Shown piece by piece: positions 32,640 to 45,716 of a stretch of 64,000 nt of DNA (the stretch's first letter is position 1; every line of letters starts with the position of its first letter). Position numbers and translations under genes: made by a program. The DNA comes from Cryptomeria japonica (Eukaryota > Streptophyta > Pinopsida > Cupressales > Cupressaceae), in the NCBI RefSeq assembly GCF_030272615.1, contig NC_081411.1, positions 38,696,640-38,760,639 of the forward strand. The letters run 5' to 3'. The notes under the pieces are model-generated. The model was not told where the DNA came from and ran no database searches. It saw only the letters and a program-made list of their open reading frames with translations.

Positions 32640-34190
32640 AGGGCTCATCACTAGAAAACATTAAACTGAAACCCATGTCTAATCTAGAAACAAAATGGAA
32701 CTTCGAAAAACACCTAGGAAAAGACCGTGTCACCATGTTTGGGCTTATGTATGGAAAACTATGCCTAAATATTATTATTCCTATTGCACTATGCCCAAGG
32801 ATGATAAGACTTTGGCTGATGCAATAGTCTAAATCCAAAGAGAATGGGTTAGATGGACCTTTGCTAGGAAGGGAATTATGAGGAAGAAAATCATTTCAAC
32901 TTAGAATGCAAAAGAAATAGATTTAACCATGTTCTATTCGATCGAGAAATTGGATCAAATGAGATCCTAAGTTAGAGGTCGAACAATATGCCCAGAGATA
33001 GGGAGTCCAACCCTCAAAAACAAATTTTGTAACTAAATGTATGAGCTCATAGTAGTGAGCAAGGAAATTTTGTAATGTAGCTACAGTTGTAGAAAAAAAA
33101 CTTTTGTAAATGATCAATGGAGGGAAAATTTTTGTTGTGCAAATTGTCTTTCTGTGGGAAAGGTAGCACTTATACAAGACACGTAGGATAGGCTCTGCCA
33201 TTTAGAGCAGAGAGATGAGAGATGGATAGAAACCCGACACAAAGAATTTAGGCCTTAGAGTCGTGACCAGCCACATGAATAAGAAAGTAACCATCAAAGT
33301 AGGCACGAGGGGGATCACTCAAACCTCCCACATGGAAAGAACAAGATTAATGCTAATATCATATCAAACGACATGCTAAAGGTCAAACATCCACAATATG
33401 ATGGGTCTAAATTCAGAGATTTTGTTGTGGCATGGCTAAAAGGTATGGAGAAATATTTTGAGATAAGGGATTATACTGAGATGATGAAGGCTATGTGGGG
33501 AGCCTATCAGCCGACTGGAGAGGTTGTCGACTAGTGGGAAAACAAAAGGGTAAAGATGGGCCTAAACTAGGCGACTATTATCTAGGAGCAATTTGTTTAG
33601 ATATTTAGGCAACGTTCATTACCCCAACTGTTATTTGAGAAGAAATTGACTAAGTTCTAAGAATTAAAATAGGGAGAAATCTTGGTACATTTGTACTTGG
33701 AAAAATTTACTCAACTATTGAAATACGTACCATAGAACCAACCTGATAAAAAATATAGAATCAAAAAATTTACAATGGGATTTAACAACTGTATTGGCGA
33801 ATCAGTGGATGTGTTATCTCCCACCACTATTAGTGAGGCCTATGAAAAGTTTGTCAAGACCAAAAAATAACAAGGATGATTCCAATTGTGACAAAAATAG
33901 GAAAAGGAACATCTAGTACCGGAATTATTAGTTTCATAAATAAAAAGGGGAAAAATCTATTGCATGAATGGGAATCCTAAGGAGCATAAGAGAGATTGTT
34001 CAGGGAATACAAATGACATGCAAAATGTAGATAGAGGTAGATAGGCTAATGTGCATAGCAATAGGGAACCCAAAAAGAAGGGACCTCTGGGGAGATGTTT
34101 CACATGTGGTGGAGATCATAACACGAACCAATGTCCTACTAAGGGTCAGATAAGGCCTTCAGAGAAGAAAACATTATGACCTTAGCAAGT
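32640..34190 (+). pseudogene. E gag with zinc knuckle
   Basis: Motifs in order: KHPQYDGSKFRDFVVAWLKGMEKYFEI (33391-33470, the Gag-domain opening), KKFTMGFNNCIGESV (about 33766), and CFTCGGDHNTNQCP (34099-34140), a CCHC knuckle of the GGDH type. More than ten stops, mostly TAG, break it. The N-terminal boundary is not resolved. Confidence 0.7.
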
Positions 34191-34239
34191 AGTTGTTCAA
34201 TAAAGAATCCACGCAGTAGTGTTGGCAAGCAGAATTTCA

Positions 34240-34850
34240 GTTCACACATGTTGAAACACTAGGTATACTCTATTGAAAACCTGTAATAGTACTTATAGAT
34301 ACATGAGGTATAAAAAAATTTGCTTCCCATAAGTTATTGAGTATATTTCACAAGAGAGGTAGATTTTTGACCAACTCTTGGACTATTGACTATGCAAACC
34401 AATCAAGAGCTTGGGTGGAGCATTATCAATTTGAGGCTAGGGTTGAACTTCCAGGATTTCTTACTAGAGTAAACTTGTATGTAGCCCCTTTACGAGCTTA
34501 TGATAACATCTTAGGGATCAAATGATTGACCCAACTCAAGGCTAAATTAAATTTATTTTAAAAGACAATAGAGTGTGAGGATGACTTAGGGAATCATGTC
34601 TTGATTCAAGATGTGCAACATTGAATTCAACTACGAAAACTATCTTCTATGAAATTAAAAAGAAAGGAAAGGAAAGGCTATAAAATCTTTGCAGTTAAGA
34701 TGAAAGAGATAGTTCAGACCGGAGAGATAATCTACCCAAATGATAGAGAACCTTTTACAAAAATATTTAATGTGGGAGAAGATACAAAGGGGTTAGTAGA
34801 AGAAGAGCATCCATTTGAAGTAAAGTATCCTTACCTTTTGTAATATCCAA
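34240..34850 (+). pseudogene. E protease region
   Basis: After gag, the frame shows IKKFASHKLL-like and then WVEHYQFEARVELPGFLTRVNLYVAPLRAYDNILGI, matching the second half of Ty3/gypsy proteases (YDVILGM-like end). The catalytic D-S/T-G is damaged: the sequence reads LIDT followed by a disrupted G. It ends near YLL and a stop at about 34840. Confidence 0.6.
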
Positions 34851-35606
34851 ATGTATTTGTTGAAGATCTACTAGGATTACCTCCCAAGCATATTTTTGTT
34901 TTTTACATAGACTAGGTGCTTGGTGTAGAACCAGTATCTAAGGAAGGTCATACTGTAGGACTATGATGGAGTTGATGGAGTTGAAAGCTCAGCTCCAAGA
35001 ACTTTTAGACAAATAAATTATAAGACCCATTGTATCACCTTAGGGGAGCACCAGTCATTTTTATTAAGAAGAAGGATGGAACCCATCATTTGTGCATCGA
35101 CTATAGAATGTTGAACAAACTTACAATTTAGAATAAATATCTGCTTCCTTGCATTGATGATCTGTTTGACCAAATGCAAGGCCCAAAGTAGTATTCTCTA
35201 AGATCAAACTATGATCAAGGTATCATCAATTGAGACTTCAAGAGGAGGATATTGATAAAATAACCTTTTGAACTCCTTATGGACATTAAGAGTTCACAAT
35301 GTAACATTTTGGACTCACAAATACCCTGCAACGTTCATGAACTTGATGAATAGTGTCTTCCATGATTGTCTAGACAAATTTGTCCTAGTATTTCTGGATG
35401 ATATTCTCATCTATTCAAGAAACGAAGAGGAGCATTATTAACATTCGGAATTTGTACTCCAATGTCTTCATGATAACAAATTCTGGGAAATTGTCCAAGT
35501 GCACCTTTTTCCAAAAGGAGTGTATTATTTGGGTTATATTATATTTGAAAAAGGAATTGTTGTAGATCCAACAAAAATCAAGGCAATATCAAAATGACCT
35601 ACCCCA
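34851..35606 (+). pseudogene. E reverse transcriptase
   Basis: Blocks seen: [20 protein letters not shown] (35049-35107), [47 protein letters not shown], and [13 protein letters not shown] (35380-35418) with both catalytic aspartates kept. Short frame shifts and stops separate them, so no full-length protein could be made. Confidence 0.8.
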
Positions 35607-36200
35607 TTGAATGTTTTGGAAGTAAGGAGTTTAATGGGTTTAGCAGGATACTATAGAAAGTATGTTATGAATTTTTCATGCATAGCTTACCCCATCACTT
35701 CATTGCAAATAAAAGGGAAAAAATTTGAGTGGACAAAGAAATGTCAGAAAGCTTTTGAATTTCTAAAAGATAAATTTATTTCTCCGCCAATATTGAGAGT
35801 ACCAGATCCAAAAGGATAATTATTAGTAGTGACTAATTCTTCGAGTGAAGGATTGGGGGGATGACTGATGTGGGATGCACGGGTCATAGTGTATGAGTCC
35901 TAAAAAATTAAAAGGGTATGAACAAAACTATGTACCCCACGATCTAGAGCTAATAGTCATTGTCCATGCCCTCCAAATGTGGCGGCACTACTTACAGGGA
36001 AAACCTTTCGAGCTTCACTCAGATCATCAAGGACTAAAGTGTATTTTCATGCAGCCAAATCTCAATGCTAGACAAAGGAAATGGTTATAAGTCATATCAT
36101 ATTATGATTTTGAGATAAAAATCTACTAAAGGAAAAGAAAATCGGGTACCTGATACTTTAAGCCATCAGTCACATATTTTTTCCATCTTTGTGGCACAGT
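35607..36200 (+). pseudogene. E RNase H
   Basis: Opens with VRSLMGLAGYYRKYVMNFS and KKCQKAFEFLKDKF, the RT-RNase H tether, and continues to NYVPHDLELIVIVHALQMWR and FELHSDHQGLKCIF (35893-36090). These are clear RNase H strands; the QG after the catalytic SDH is normal for the family. Two stops lie between the pieces. Confidence 0.78.
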
Positions 36201-36279
36201 CAAATTTAAGAGATCATGTACGACAACTACTCAAGAGCAATAAATATTATCAATGGGAAAAAATATCCCTTCTACTAAA

Positions 36280-37640
36280 TCCACAAAACCCTAGATAAGA
36301 CGACTATAGGATTGAAAAGGATGGTATTCCTTGGTATCAAGGCAAAATGTATGTACTTGAGAATGCAGAGCTTAGAAACTTAATTTACAAAGAGGTACAC
36401 ACAACACCATACTTCAGCCACCCAGGAGTTACAAAATTAATGGCTGATGTGAAACCATTATACTTATGGAAAGGGATAAAAAAAGATTCTATTAGATTTC
36501 TGGTGAGTTGCTTTGAGTGTCAACGGGTAAAAGCGGAACACTAATATCCAACATGAATATTGCAACCTAATATTGTGCCAGATTGAAAATGGTTTATCAT
36601 AAGAATGGACTTTGTCCTATGATTACCAATGTCTAGAAACAAATATAACACTATCTTAGTGATAGTTGATTAACAAAGGTTGTACACTTCATCCCAGGGA
36701 ATCTAACAAATGATGCACTAGTTATTGCCTACAAGTTTGTGGAAGAGAATTTCTATGTGCATAGAATACCCAAAAATATCATATTGATAGTGATTTCAGA
36801 ATGAAATCTAGATTTTGGAAGGCGCTATTCATAGCTTTGGGAAGGCAACTGAACATTAGTACTTCCCACCATCCTGAAATAGATGGACAAACAAAAGAGT
36901 ACAAATCAGATCTTAGAAGATCTTTTTCAAATGTACTAAATGGATCAATAGTAAAAATGGGGAGACTATCTACCATTAGTCAAATTATTTTTATAGTAAT
37001 TCATATCAACCATCCATCAAGATGGCACCATTTGATGGATTATACGGATGAAGGTTTAGAACTCCTATAAGATAGGATAAACTAGAAGATAGGATAACCC
37101 TCCATCCAAATATGCTCTTGAAAATGGAAGAACAAGTTAAGTTGATGAAGAAAAGGTTAGTGGAAGCTAATGATCGATATAAAAGTTATGCTTATGTGAA
37201 GAGAACACCTAGTAAATTTATTGTAGGGGAAAAGGTTCTTCTGCAAGTAAAACCCCAAAAAAGTGTTATTAAATTTGGAAAATCCATCAAATTAGCACCC
37301 AGATATGTAGGACTCTTTGAGGTTCTTGAAGTTGTCAACCCTTTCACATATAGAATTACTCCGATACCAATGATTACATGGTTGCACAATTTATTTCATG
37401 TCAGCTATCTTATGAAGTACATATCAGATTTTGCACATGTTATTGACTAGACTTCAGTTTAGGTACCTATCGCAGTGCTTGATGTACATAAGCATCTCTT
37501 ACACAGCAGAGAGACCATGAATCAGTGTAAGGTTTAATGGGACCAATATTCCGAGGACATTGCTAAATGGGTGGACTATCAAGATATCCAACAAATATTT
37601 CCATACTTGTTTGATATTTTTAATAGCTAAACTAAGACTT
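36280..37640 (+). pseudogene. E integrase and C-terminal chromo-like tail
   Basis: The zinc-binding part reads TPYFSHPGVTKLMADVKPLY and SCFECQRVKAEH (36400-36540). The core shows [12 protein letters not shown] (36870) with the catalytic glutamate replaced by lysine in the Q-T-x-x motif. The C-terminus has VGEKVLLQVKPQK, LAPRYVGLFEVLEVVNPFTYRI and NLFHVSYLMKYI (37220-37420). The tail (37450-37630) includes WDQYSEDIAKWVDYQD, similar to chromodomain-like ends of gypsy pol. It is badly degraded. Confidence 0.75.
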
Positions 37641-37700
37641 TATGGTTATATGAATTTAATTTTGTTTTGAAACTTAAGTAATTATCGAGGATGATGTTTC

Positions 37701-37715
37701 ACAAGGGGATGGATA
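37701..37715 (+). other. E polypurine tract
   Basis: A purine-rich stretch, AAGGGGATGGATA, precedes the right LTR and confirms the plus-strand orientation. Confidence 0.7.
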
Positions 37716-39994
37716 TGTTACATCCCTCTTGTGCCCTAAAATTTTGGTTATGATTCAAACAATTTTCTAATACTTTATTTTGCAAAGGTGAAATATGAAT
37801 GCCTTAATTTAATGCAAATTTTATTTTAAACTATAGTTTAATGTTAATTTTATGTCATTTGATTCCCTAGATTGATGATAAAATTCATGTTCATTTCAAT
37901 CCCTCATTTAGGGTTAATTTCATGCGCAGTTTAGACTATGATTGTAAGATTTTAATAGTCAGAGAGAAAGTGTAAAAAAATATTTGATGTATATCTATTT
38001 CTTTTGGATATGTGATTTAATATGAAGACATACATGGGTGTGAATGTTAAAATTCTTGGCAAGTAATATACTTTTAGAAAAACTAATGGCAATATCATTA
38101 ATCTATTTGTACTCATTTTGAGCATGTGCAGACTATCATCATAGGCAAGAGGAGGGAAAATATCATCGGGTACAAGGAATGAAAAGAGAATTCAATGTCT
38201 TCCTGAGTTAGTCAATAATTACATTGTGTTGTTTTAATAATTTGTGAGCTAGTTTTTGGCCTTGTCAATGCTGATTACCATCGGACTATCCTCTTACCTT
38301 GGCCTCCAGTCACCACTCCACCCTATCCTTGGTCGCTTGAATTTCGGAAAAGACTCAATATGACTTCATTTACAATTTCTTTTTTTAATATATAATTTAT
38401 TATTAATTAAATTTTAATTAATTATTTAATAAATTAATTAAGGATATTTCTTCAAAAATAAAACTATTATAATAACATTTCTTTTTAATGTTATATTGAT
38501 TCTTAAATTTAATTCTTAGCAACCTCCATTCCTCAATTTAATTAAGTCAACATTAAATCATAAATTATTATTATAATTTTAAACTAAACTAATCTAGGAA
38601 ACACCATCATGTAGTGGCCACCCCTCCTTCGACCACCAAGTGTTTGATTAGATTTTTTCTTTAAAAAAATGGATAATGTATCATGGATAATAATGGATCG
38701 TTTCTTCCCCTGTAGCGGAAATAACAATGATCATTATTTGAGATTAGAATATTGAAAAGGAAATATGGACTATAACCACTAAATTGGCCAAAAAATAATG
38801 TATTCTAAATTTATTTATGCATTGGAGTCATTGAATGTAAATGACAATTAGGTTTTGACATGTTTAGGTAGAATTTATAATATTTTGGCATCCAATAGTT
38901 TAACAGGGAATGGAAAAATGGTTTTCTCATATTTATTCTTCTTCTTCGTTACAATAGAAAATGATAACAAGGCACGGGGATTTATTTTCTAAGAAAAAAA
39001 TAGCAGCTGAAGTTGTTGACGAGAAGTGACTCTAGAATTGAAGTCAATGATAGTAGTTTGAGCTGAAGGTTTCTCTTTTGTGGACAAAATACAAGTGAAG
39101 TGTCTAACATTTAGTAAAATAGGCCATGTTCTTGTTATAATTTTTTGTGTCTAGCAATTACTTAATTAAAAGATTATCTTCCTTACTATTTGGTTACTGA
39201 TTAAAGAAGGCAGAGGTCATAAATAAATTTACTAAACTAAATAGTAAATAATTGTAGAAGAATTCTTGTTTGTATTGCAAATAATCTTAGACATTAGTTC
39301 ACTTAGTTTGAATAAGAACATCAAAGATTTATTCTCAAATTTTAAAACAACATTTATGAGATTAAATCTAGTCTTCTATAAGTAAATGAAAGAGTCTTCT
39401 TCTTTTTAATTCTTTGTGTAGAAAAGAGTCCAAGAGAACTTTATGCTATTAAATTCCTAGCTCTACTCATCTAGAGAAAGAAAGAAAGTCTTTTATTTTA
39501 CAACACTTCTTATTTGGTAGGAAAGAAGGATTAATTCTTAAGTTTTACATGTTAAAATAATGGAAGGGGATTTATACCCTTTTTTCATTGCGAAAGAGAG
39601 TTGATGCTTTCTAAGACTTTGTGTGTGAAAACCAATGAAGAAAAGATTGTGTTGCACAAATTTTTGCATGGTAAAGGAAAGAAGGAACTGAATAGTTATT
39701 TCTATACTTGAGGAAAAGGACATTGTATTTAAATAATTCCAATCATTCCACTGAGTTTTAATTTAGATAAAAAGTAAAGTATTAATTGGTAAGATTTGTT
39801 TATGTTAATTTAAGACTAAAAACTAGCCCATTGGCCACTCAAAAATCTAGTTATTTAACTAAGGAACTTCGAAATTGACTTGAGTCTTTGAGGAAGTGAA
39901 TCTTTCATTCAGCATACATATTAGTATTCTTATAAATTTTTCAGTTGTGTATGGATAGTAGTATGTATACCTAATGAAATTTACACTACCTGGG
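37716..39994 (+). repeat. E 3' LTR, first part
   Basis: Matches the left LTR from TGTTACATCC onward. It holds an additional 571-bp block (about 37872-38442) not found in the left LTR. It is cut at 39994 by element F, whose target duplication is CTGGG here and CTAGG at 59652. Confidence 0.85.
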
Positions 39995-41437
39995 TGATGG
40001 TATGATGAAAGAATAAGTATTTGGTAGATTATTGAGAGGGGGGGGGGTGGATCAATAAACAAAAAAAATGATACAAACTTCCCAATCTCAATTTCAATCA
40101 CACAAAGTAAAATTATCAATAAAATACCACTGTCAAGATCAATACTCATAAGAATACTAGTTGACTATTAGAGCAACTTAACAGTAAGCAACTTTAATCT
40201 TGTAAACATCCAAATTCTTAATCATATGTCAACATACTCCATCTCTCAATGCTTCTAGTTATCATGCTTTATCAGAATAGTTAAGTAGTTAATCAAAACA
40301 ATCATAAGATCATAACCACAAAAACATTGGCCACATGACATAAATGTTTATTTGTGGAAAACCCAAATAGGGAAAAACCATGGTAAGATGGGATCACAAG
40401 ATAGCTATCTGAACTCTTCTAAAGTTTATCTTGTTAGCAGCCAAGCCTATTAAATCTTTTACAAAATTCCTATTAGGAACTAATCCTGTTAGGAATCACC
40501 CAGTTAAGGGATTTACAACAAATGCCTTGATAAAAAACAAATACCCTATTAAGAGTAATCTCGGTAGAGGATTTGAGAATCCAAGCTAATGAACAACCTT
40601 GTTAGAGGGTTTAAGAAGTAACCAAGCTTGTTAGAGCTTACCTAGTTAAGGGATTTCGATTCAGCTGTATTTGTTAGATGACAATAGGTTTTGCTTGATC
40701 TATCTGAATAGCACAACAATAGGTTGATCAGATACTTTTAAGCTTCAATCCACCTTTACACAAACTATAGATTCATTATCTGGTTCAACAACCACACACT
40801 CAATAGATTTCTGCCAACACACTTTTTCAAAATAACTTTATCGATATTAAATACAAATCAATTAGGTTGGTAACACAACAAAAACATAATTTTATCATAG
40901 ATATTATAAACAGATCAGTTCAAGTGTGACCCTTGGATTTACAGAGCAATCTGTAAACATTTTCAAGAAAATTCGAACTGCTCCTTGTTCACCGCTTCAT
41001 CAGTCTTTGTAACTCATCATGCACTTTGCATTAGATGCAATACACTCTGCTCACTCCCTAGACAAACAAACAAATGTGCCAAAACATTTTGAACTTGTCT
41101 TCATATAATGACCACATGTGCCACCATCATTACCGCTCAACATCAAATCATAAACCAACATAACCATTTCAATAAACTTAATAGGTTAGGGTATAACAAA
41201 AACAACCAGTAGGGTTTACCAATTAGATAGGTTTTATTGTCATACACTAGTTACCGGTTCAACTCACATACTTACATACCAGTTTACAATATCTTCCACA
41301 AAGCTCTTCCTACCGGTTACAAGACAATATCAATAATAACAAGAATATCAACAATATCATAAATAGCAATACCAGTTCAAATTACATCAATGACAATATA
41401 ACATATCATTAATGCAATCTTCATGCAAATTCCAACA
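39995..41437 (-). repeat. F 3' LTR (1443 bp)
   Basis: In plus orientation it runs TGATGGTATGATG to ATTCCAACA. A run of nine G at about 40040 (minus strand C-run) recurs in the partner. The purine-rich AAAGGGGGAGAT follows on the internal side (minus strand, 41438-41449). Confidence 0.9.
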
Positions 41438-41789
41438 ATCTCCCCCTTTGGCATTGATGGCATTACAAATATCAATGCCTCTGATTGCTGTTGTGGTTAG
41501 TGAATAGAAATGCTCCTTTACATATTAAGTATTCAACATGCTCTATCTGTCATCATCTTGATACTGATTCTCCTTTTTATAACCACATTATTCTTGTCCC
41601 CCTTCGACAACAATACCAAATTGAAAGTAAAATATGTAATTACAAATTTTCACTATGCATCAACATCATACTACAACTTTATGCTCCCCCTGTGGAATAC
41701 ATCCACTTCTACATCAATCCATGTAAAATTTTGCAAGTGATTCAGGGAGTGATGCAATCAACATCATGCTTAATTGACTTCATGAAGGT

Positions 41790-42659
41790 GTACAACCCCT
41801 AGTTGACTTCTAAGACACTCAAATGTAGTCTTAGGTAGAGGTTTGATAAATATATCTGCAAGTTGCTCCTTAGTAGAAATATGCTCTAAGATAACATGTT
41901 TGCTTTGAACTTTTTCCCTCAACAAATGATACTTCAATTCAATGTGCTCGGTTCAAGCCTGGAAAACAAGATTCTTAGAAATATTAATGAAACTTGTATT
42001 ATCACATAAAATCTGTATAGGTTCAAGATATTCATCTCAAGAAACCTTCCCAAATGTGCCTTATCCAAATAACCTATGTGCAATTTAGATAAGCTGCAAC
42101 ATACTCAACTTTTGTAGTAGATTATGAAGTACAACTCTGATTCTTACTACTCCATTAAACAAGGCTTCCTCCTAAAAATATCTGCAAGTTTCTCCTTAGT
42201 AGAAATATGCTCTAAGATAACATGTTTGCTTTGAACTTTTTCCCTCAACAAATGATACTTCAATTCAATGTGCTCAGTTCAAGCATGGAAAACAAGATTC
42301 TTAGAAATATTAATGAAACTTGTATTATCACATAAAATCTGTATAGGTTCAAGATATTCATCTCAAGAAACCTTCCCAAATGTGCCTTATCCAAATAGCC
42401 TATGTGCAATTTAGATAAGCTACAACATACTCAACTTTTGTAGTAGATTATGAAGTACAACTCTAATTCTTACTACTCCATTAAACAAGCCTTCCTCCTA
42501 AAAATAATGCTCCACTGGTTGTGCATTTTTGGTCATCAACATTTCCTGTCCAATCAGCATCTGTGTACAACTTTAAATCATAATTTCTTCTATATGTATA
42601 CCATAATCCATAGTCCATAGTACCTTTCAAATATCTAAGAATTCTCTTGGTTGCTATCA
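41790..42659 (-). pseudogene. F RNase H with an internal tandem duplication
   Basis: Contains the copia RNase H end motifs ILCDNTSFINISKNLVF, TEHIELKYHLLREKVQ and STKEQLADIFIKPLPK, present in the inner copy, and a second time because of the 326-bp tandem duplication (41855-42506). The domain is otherwise degraded. It closes near 41790 (LGVVHLHEVN). Confidence 0.75.
41855..42506. repeat. 326-bp tandem duplication in F
   Basis: Copy 1 is 41855-42180, copy 2 is 42181-42506; both begin TCTGCAAGTT and end CTCCTAAAAATA. They are nearly identical (about five differences by eye), much closer than F is to any other element. The duplication therefore arose in place after F inserted, or shortly before. 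Confidence 0.9.
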
Positions 42660-43919
42660 GATATGTTTCCTGTGGATTCTTCTAGAATCTAGAAACTATG
42701 CCAACTGCATGGGCTATATCTGGTCTACTGTGAACAACATAGTGTAATTTTCCAATCATTGGCCTATATTCCTTTTCATCAACAAACTTAGATTCATCTT
42801 CCTTGGACAACTTACAGCCTGTAACCATTGGCATTCCAGCTAGTTTACAATCACTCATCCCAAATGTCTTCAAAACTTCTTTCACATACTCAAATTGTGT
42901 AATGAAAATACCGTTCTTCATTTGCTATATCTGTAAGCCTATGAGATTTTTTATTTCACCTACTAAATACATTTAAAACTAATTTTTTATTTCATCTGAA
43001 AAACTGTTGCTCATGACACCATTACCTCCAAATATAATGTCATCAACAAATAATTCACTGACCAGTATTTCATCTCCTTTAGACTTGAGATAAATGTTAG
43101 TATCATCACTATTTCTTACAAATCCTATCTTCATCAGATGTGTATGAAACCTTTCAAACAATGCTCAGGGCTCTGGCTTTAATCCATAAAAAGCCTTATG
43201 CAATTTGCATACCATGTCTTTCTCATCAGTCAAAGCTTTACCATCTGGCTGCTCTATGTACACCTCTTCTTCCAATATCCCATTCAAAAATGCAGAATTA
43301 ATATCCATCTAGTATACCTTGAACTTCTTATAGGTTTCAAATGCAAGTAAAGTTCTCACACCTTCCAGTCTTACTATAGATGCAAAATTTTTGCCATAAT
43401 ATTCATCTTCTTCTTACGCATAACCCTTGAAAACCAACCTAGCCTTATTGTGAATTGCAACACCATCTTCATTCAACTTGTTTCTAAATACCCATTTAGT
43501 AACAATAACATTCTTATTTATCACTCGGGGTACCAAGGTCCAAGTGTTATTCTTCTCTATTTCATCTAATTCCTCCTCCATAGCTTTAATCTAATGATCA
43601 TCACCAAATGCCTCCTTAGCACTTCTTGGTTCAATGGTGGAGATCATGCAAGAGTTCTCTCTTATTCTCCTTCTAGTTAGTACTCCAACATCCTTATCCC
43701 CAATAATCTATCCAGGACTGTGATCCACTCTTACATATCTAGGAATAATATGATCATTATCTTCAGGTTCAACTTCTTCAGTATCTTCTTCTTCTAAATT
43801 TATTTGTTCCGATTGAGAAAGTGCATTAGAATTTTCTTTGCCACTTTCTGATTTAACTATTCCAGGTTCCAAAAAAAAAATGCAAGGATCTTCATCCTTT
43901 TTCTTTGACCTAGTTCCTT
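42660..43919 (-). pseudogene. F reverse transcriptase
   Basis: Reads [70 protein letters not shown] and ELFVDDIIFGGNG, with the Y/F-x-D-D box intact near 43040. Then IFITQFEYVKEVLKTFGMSDCK and MIGKLHYVVHSRPDIAHAVG. These are canonical copia RT blocks, separated by stops. Confidence 0.8.
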
Positions 43920-45080
43920 CTGAGACTTCAGGACATTCATCTACTTGAACATTAGCACTCTCAACAATTCTATATGTCCAGTTGTTGAAACATTTGTAGG
44001 CCTTACTCTTGGTGGAATAGCCAAGAAATATGCCTCCATCACTCTTAGCTTCAAACTTGCTAATGTAATCACCTCTTTTAATAAAGTATTTGCTACAAAA
44101 TATCTTAAACTAGATAACATCAGGTGATCTTCCATACCAATATTCATAAGGGGTCTTGTCCTTACCTCTTTTCACTAGAACTCGGTTCATTGTGTAGACA
44201 GTTGTACTGATAGCTTCTCTCTGAAATATTTTTGCTACACCTCCTTGTATCAACATTGTCCAAGAAGCTTCAACCACTGACTGGTTGTTTGCCTCAGTGA
44301 TACCAATATGTTGTGGTGTTCTTGGTGCAGAAAGCTTCCACTTGAAACCATTCTCATCACATTACTTAGTGAACTCCTCATAAGTAAATTCACTACCTTG
44401 ATCTGTTCTCAAACATTTTAACTTTTTTCCACTCTCTTTCTCAGCTAAGGCCCTAAATGCCTTGAACTTACCAAAGGATTTGGTATTATCCTTCAAGAGT
44501 GTGACCCACATCATCCTTGAACAATCATTAGTGAAGATCATGAAATATTTGTCACCTTGAATGCTTCTTGTTCTTATTGGTCCACATAGATCTATATGAA
44601 CCAAATAAAACAAGTGCTCCGTTGAGAAGGACTTTCTCTTGAAAGTTGAAGAAGTCATCTTTCTTGAGTGACATTCTTTGCAAAGAGAATTAATCGGTTT
44701 GTCTATCTGAGGCGGACCTCTTACTATCTTGGATATACTCACTTTAATAATGTTATCAAAGTTTATATGGCAAAATATGCTATGCCAAGCTAGCTATCAT
44801 CTATGTTTGAAATCAAACAGTTGCTAGCTTTAGGATTAAGATGAAATAAATTACCTGTAGTTTGTTTCTCGGTTGTAATCAATTTACCTTTGTTGTCAAA
44901 GATTTTGAACATACCATTTTTAAACTCTAGTGGGTATCCTCTATCATTAAGTTGTGTCACACTCAGAAGATTGTGTGTTAGACGTTCAACTCAATAGACA
45001 TCGTTGGCACTACTCTTCCCATTAAGAGAAATAACTACCTCACCTTTAACCATACAGGGCGAGTCATTGCCAAATCTAAC
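43920..45080 (-). pseudogene. F protease end and integrase
   Basis: Resumes after I with VRFGNDSPCMVKGEVVISL and THNLLSVTQLNDRGYPLEF. The integrase shows CKECHSRKM (zinc-binding remnant), LVHIDLCGPIRTRSIQGDKY, FTNDCSRMMWVTLL (catalytic Asp region with N for D), LKCLRTDQGSEFTYEEF and SAPRTPQHIG, then TPYEYWYGRSPDV. There are several stops, mostly TAG. Confidence 0.78.
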
Positions 45081-45545
45081 TGGTAGGGTTTCAAGCAGAT
45101 CCGAAGCAAATATGAACTAACAATTATATGCAGATTTAAATACAAAAGATAAAGAAATAAAACAGGACACAGATAACATAGAGATTTAACGTGGTTCACC
45201 CAGAATGGGTTACGTCCACCATACACAGCCATCCAATCTTTCTTATTATCCAGCAAAAATAGTACATCAACCTTACAATGCCTTAAGCATCCCAGCCGCT
45301 TATAACATACGTTTTTAGGGCAACAAACAAAGTTGGCCTTTTTTAGGGTTTTATTACAATGTCAGTTTTCATCAACAAAAAAATGGCAAAAAAAATTTTC
45401 TCGGGGGCTGCCGCCCCTGAAGCCCTGCTTTTCTCGGGGGCTACCACCCCCGAACCCCTACCCAAGGCCTGGCCTGGCCTTGGACCTAGGCGAGGATACG
45501 TGCTGAGTGTACAGTACTTTGCTGATTAGTCGCCACATTTCAACA
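45081..45545 (-). repeat. I 3' LTR (465 bp)
   Basis: Pairs with 49644-50048. It begins TGGTAGGG in plus orientation (TGTTAGGG in the other copy) and ends CATTTCAACA. It contains a GC-rich tandem of about 32 bp (CTCGGGGGCTGCCGCCCC then CTCGGGGGCTACCACCCC, 45398-45460) not found in the same form in the partner. Confidence 0.9.
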
Positions 45546-45716
45546 ATCTCCCTCTTGGAGACTGATCAGGCTCCACACTGAACAATCTCCCACTTGGAGA
45601 CTGATACTGCACGACACCACTGTACATTCAACATCCACTGGATAAAACACTAGGACTTGACTGGTATAAATTCCACAATTATCAATCAAGAAGACCAATA
45701 GAAACTGATGAAGAAA

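Noticed and set aside
45400..45490. GC-rich stretch as a CpG-island promoter or rRNA piece
   Set aside because: It is a short tandem in the I LTR with no rRNA match that I can recognise, and it is missing from the sister element J.
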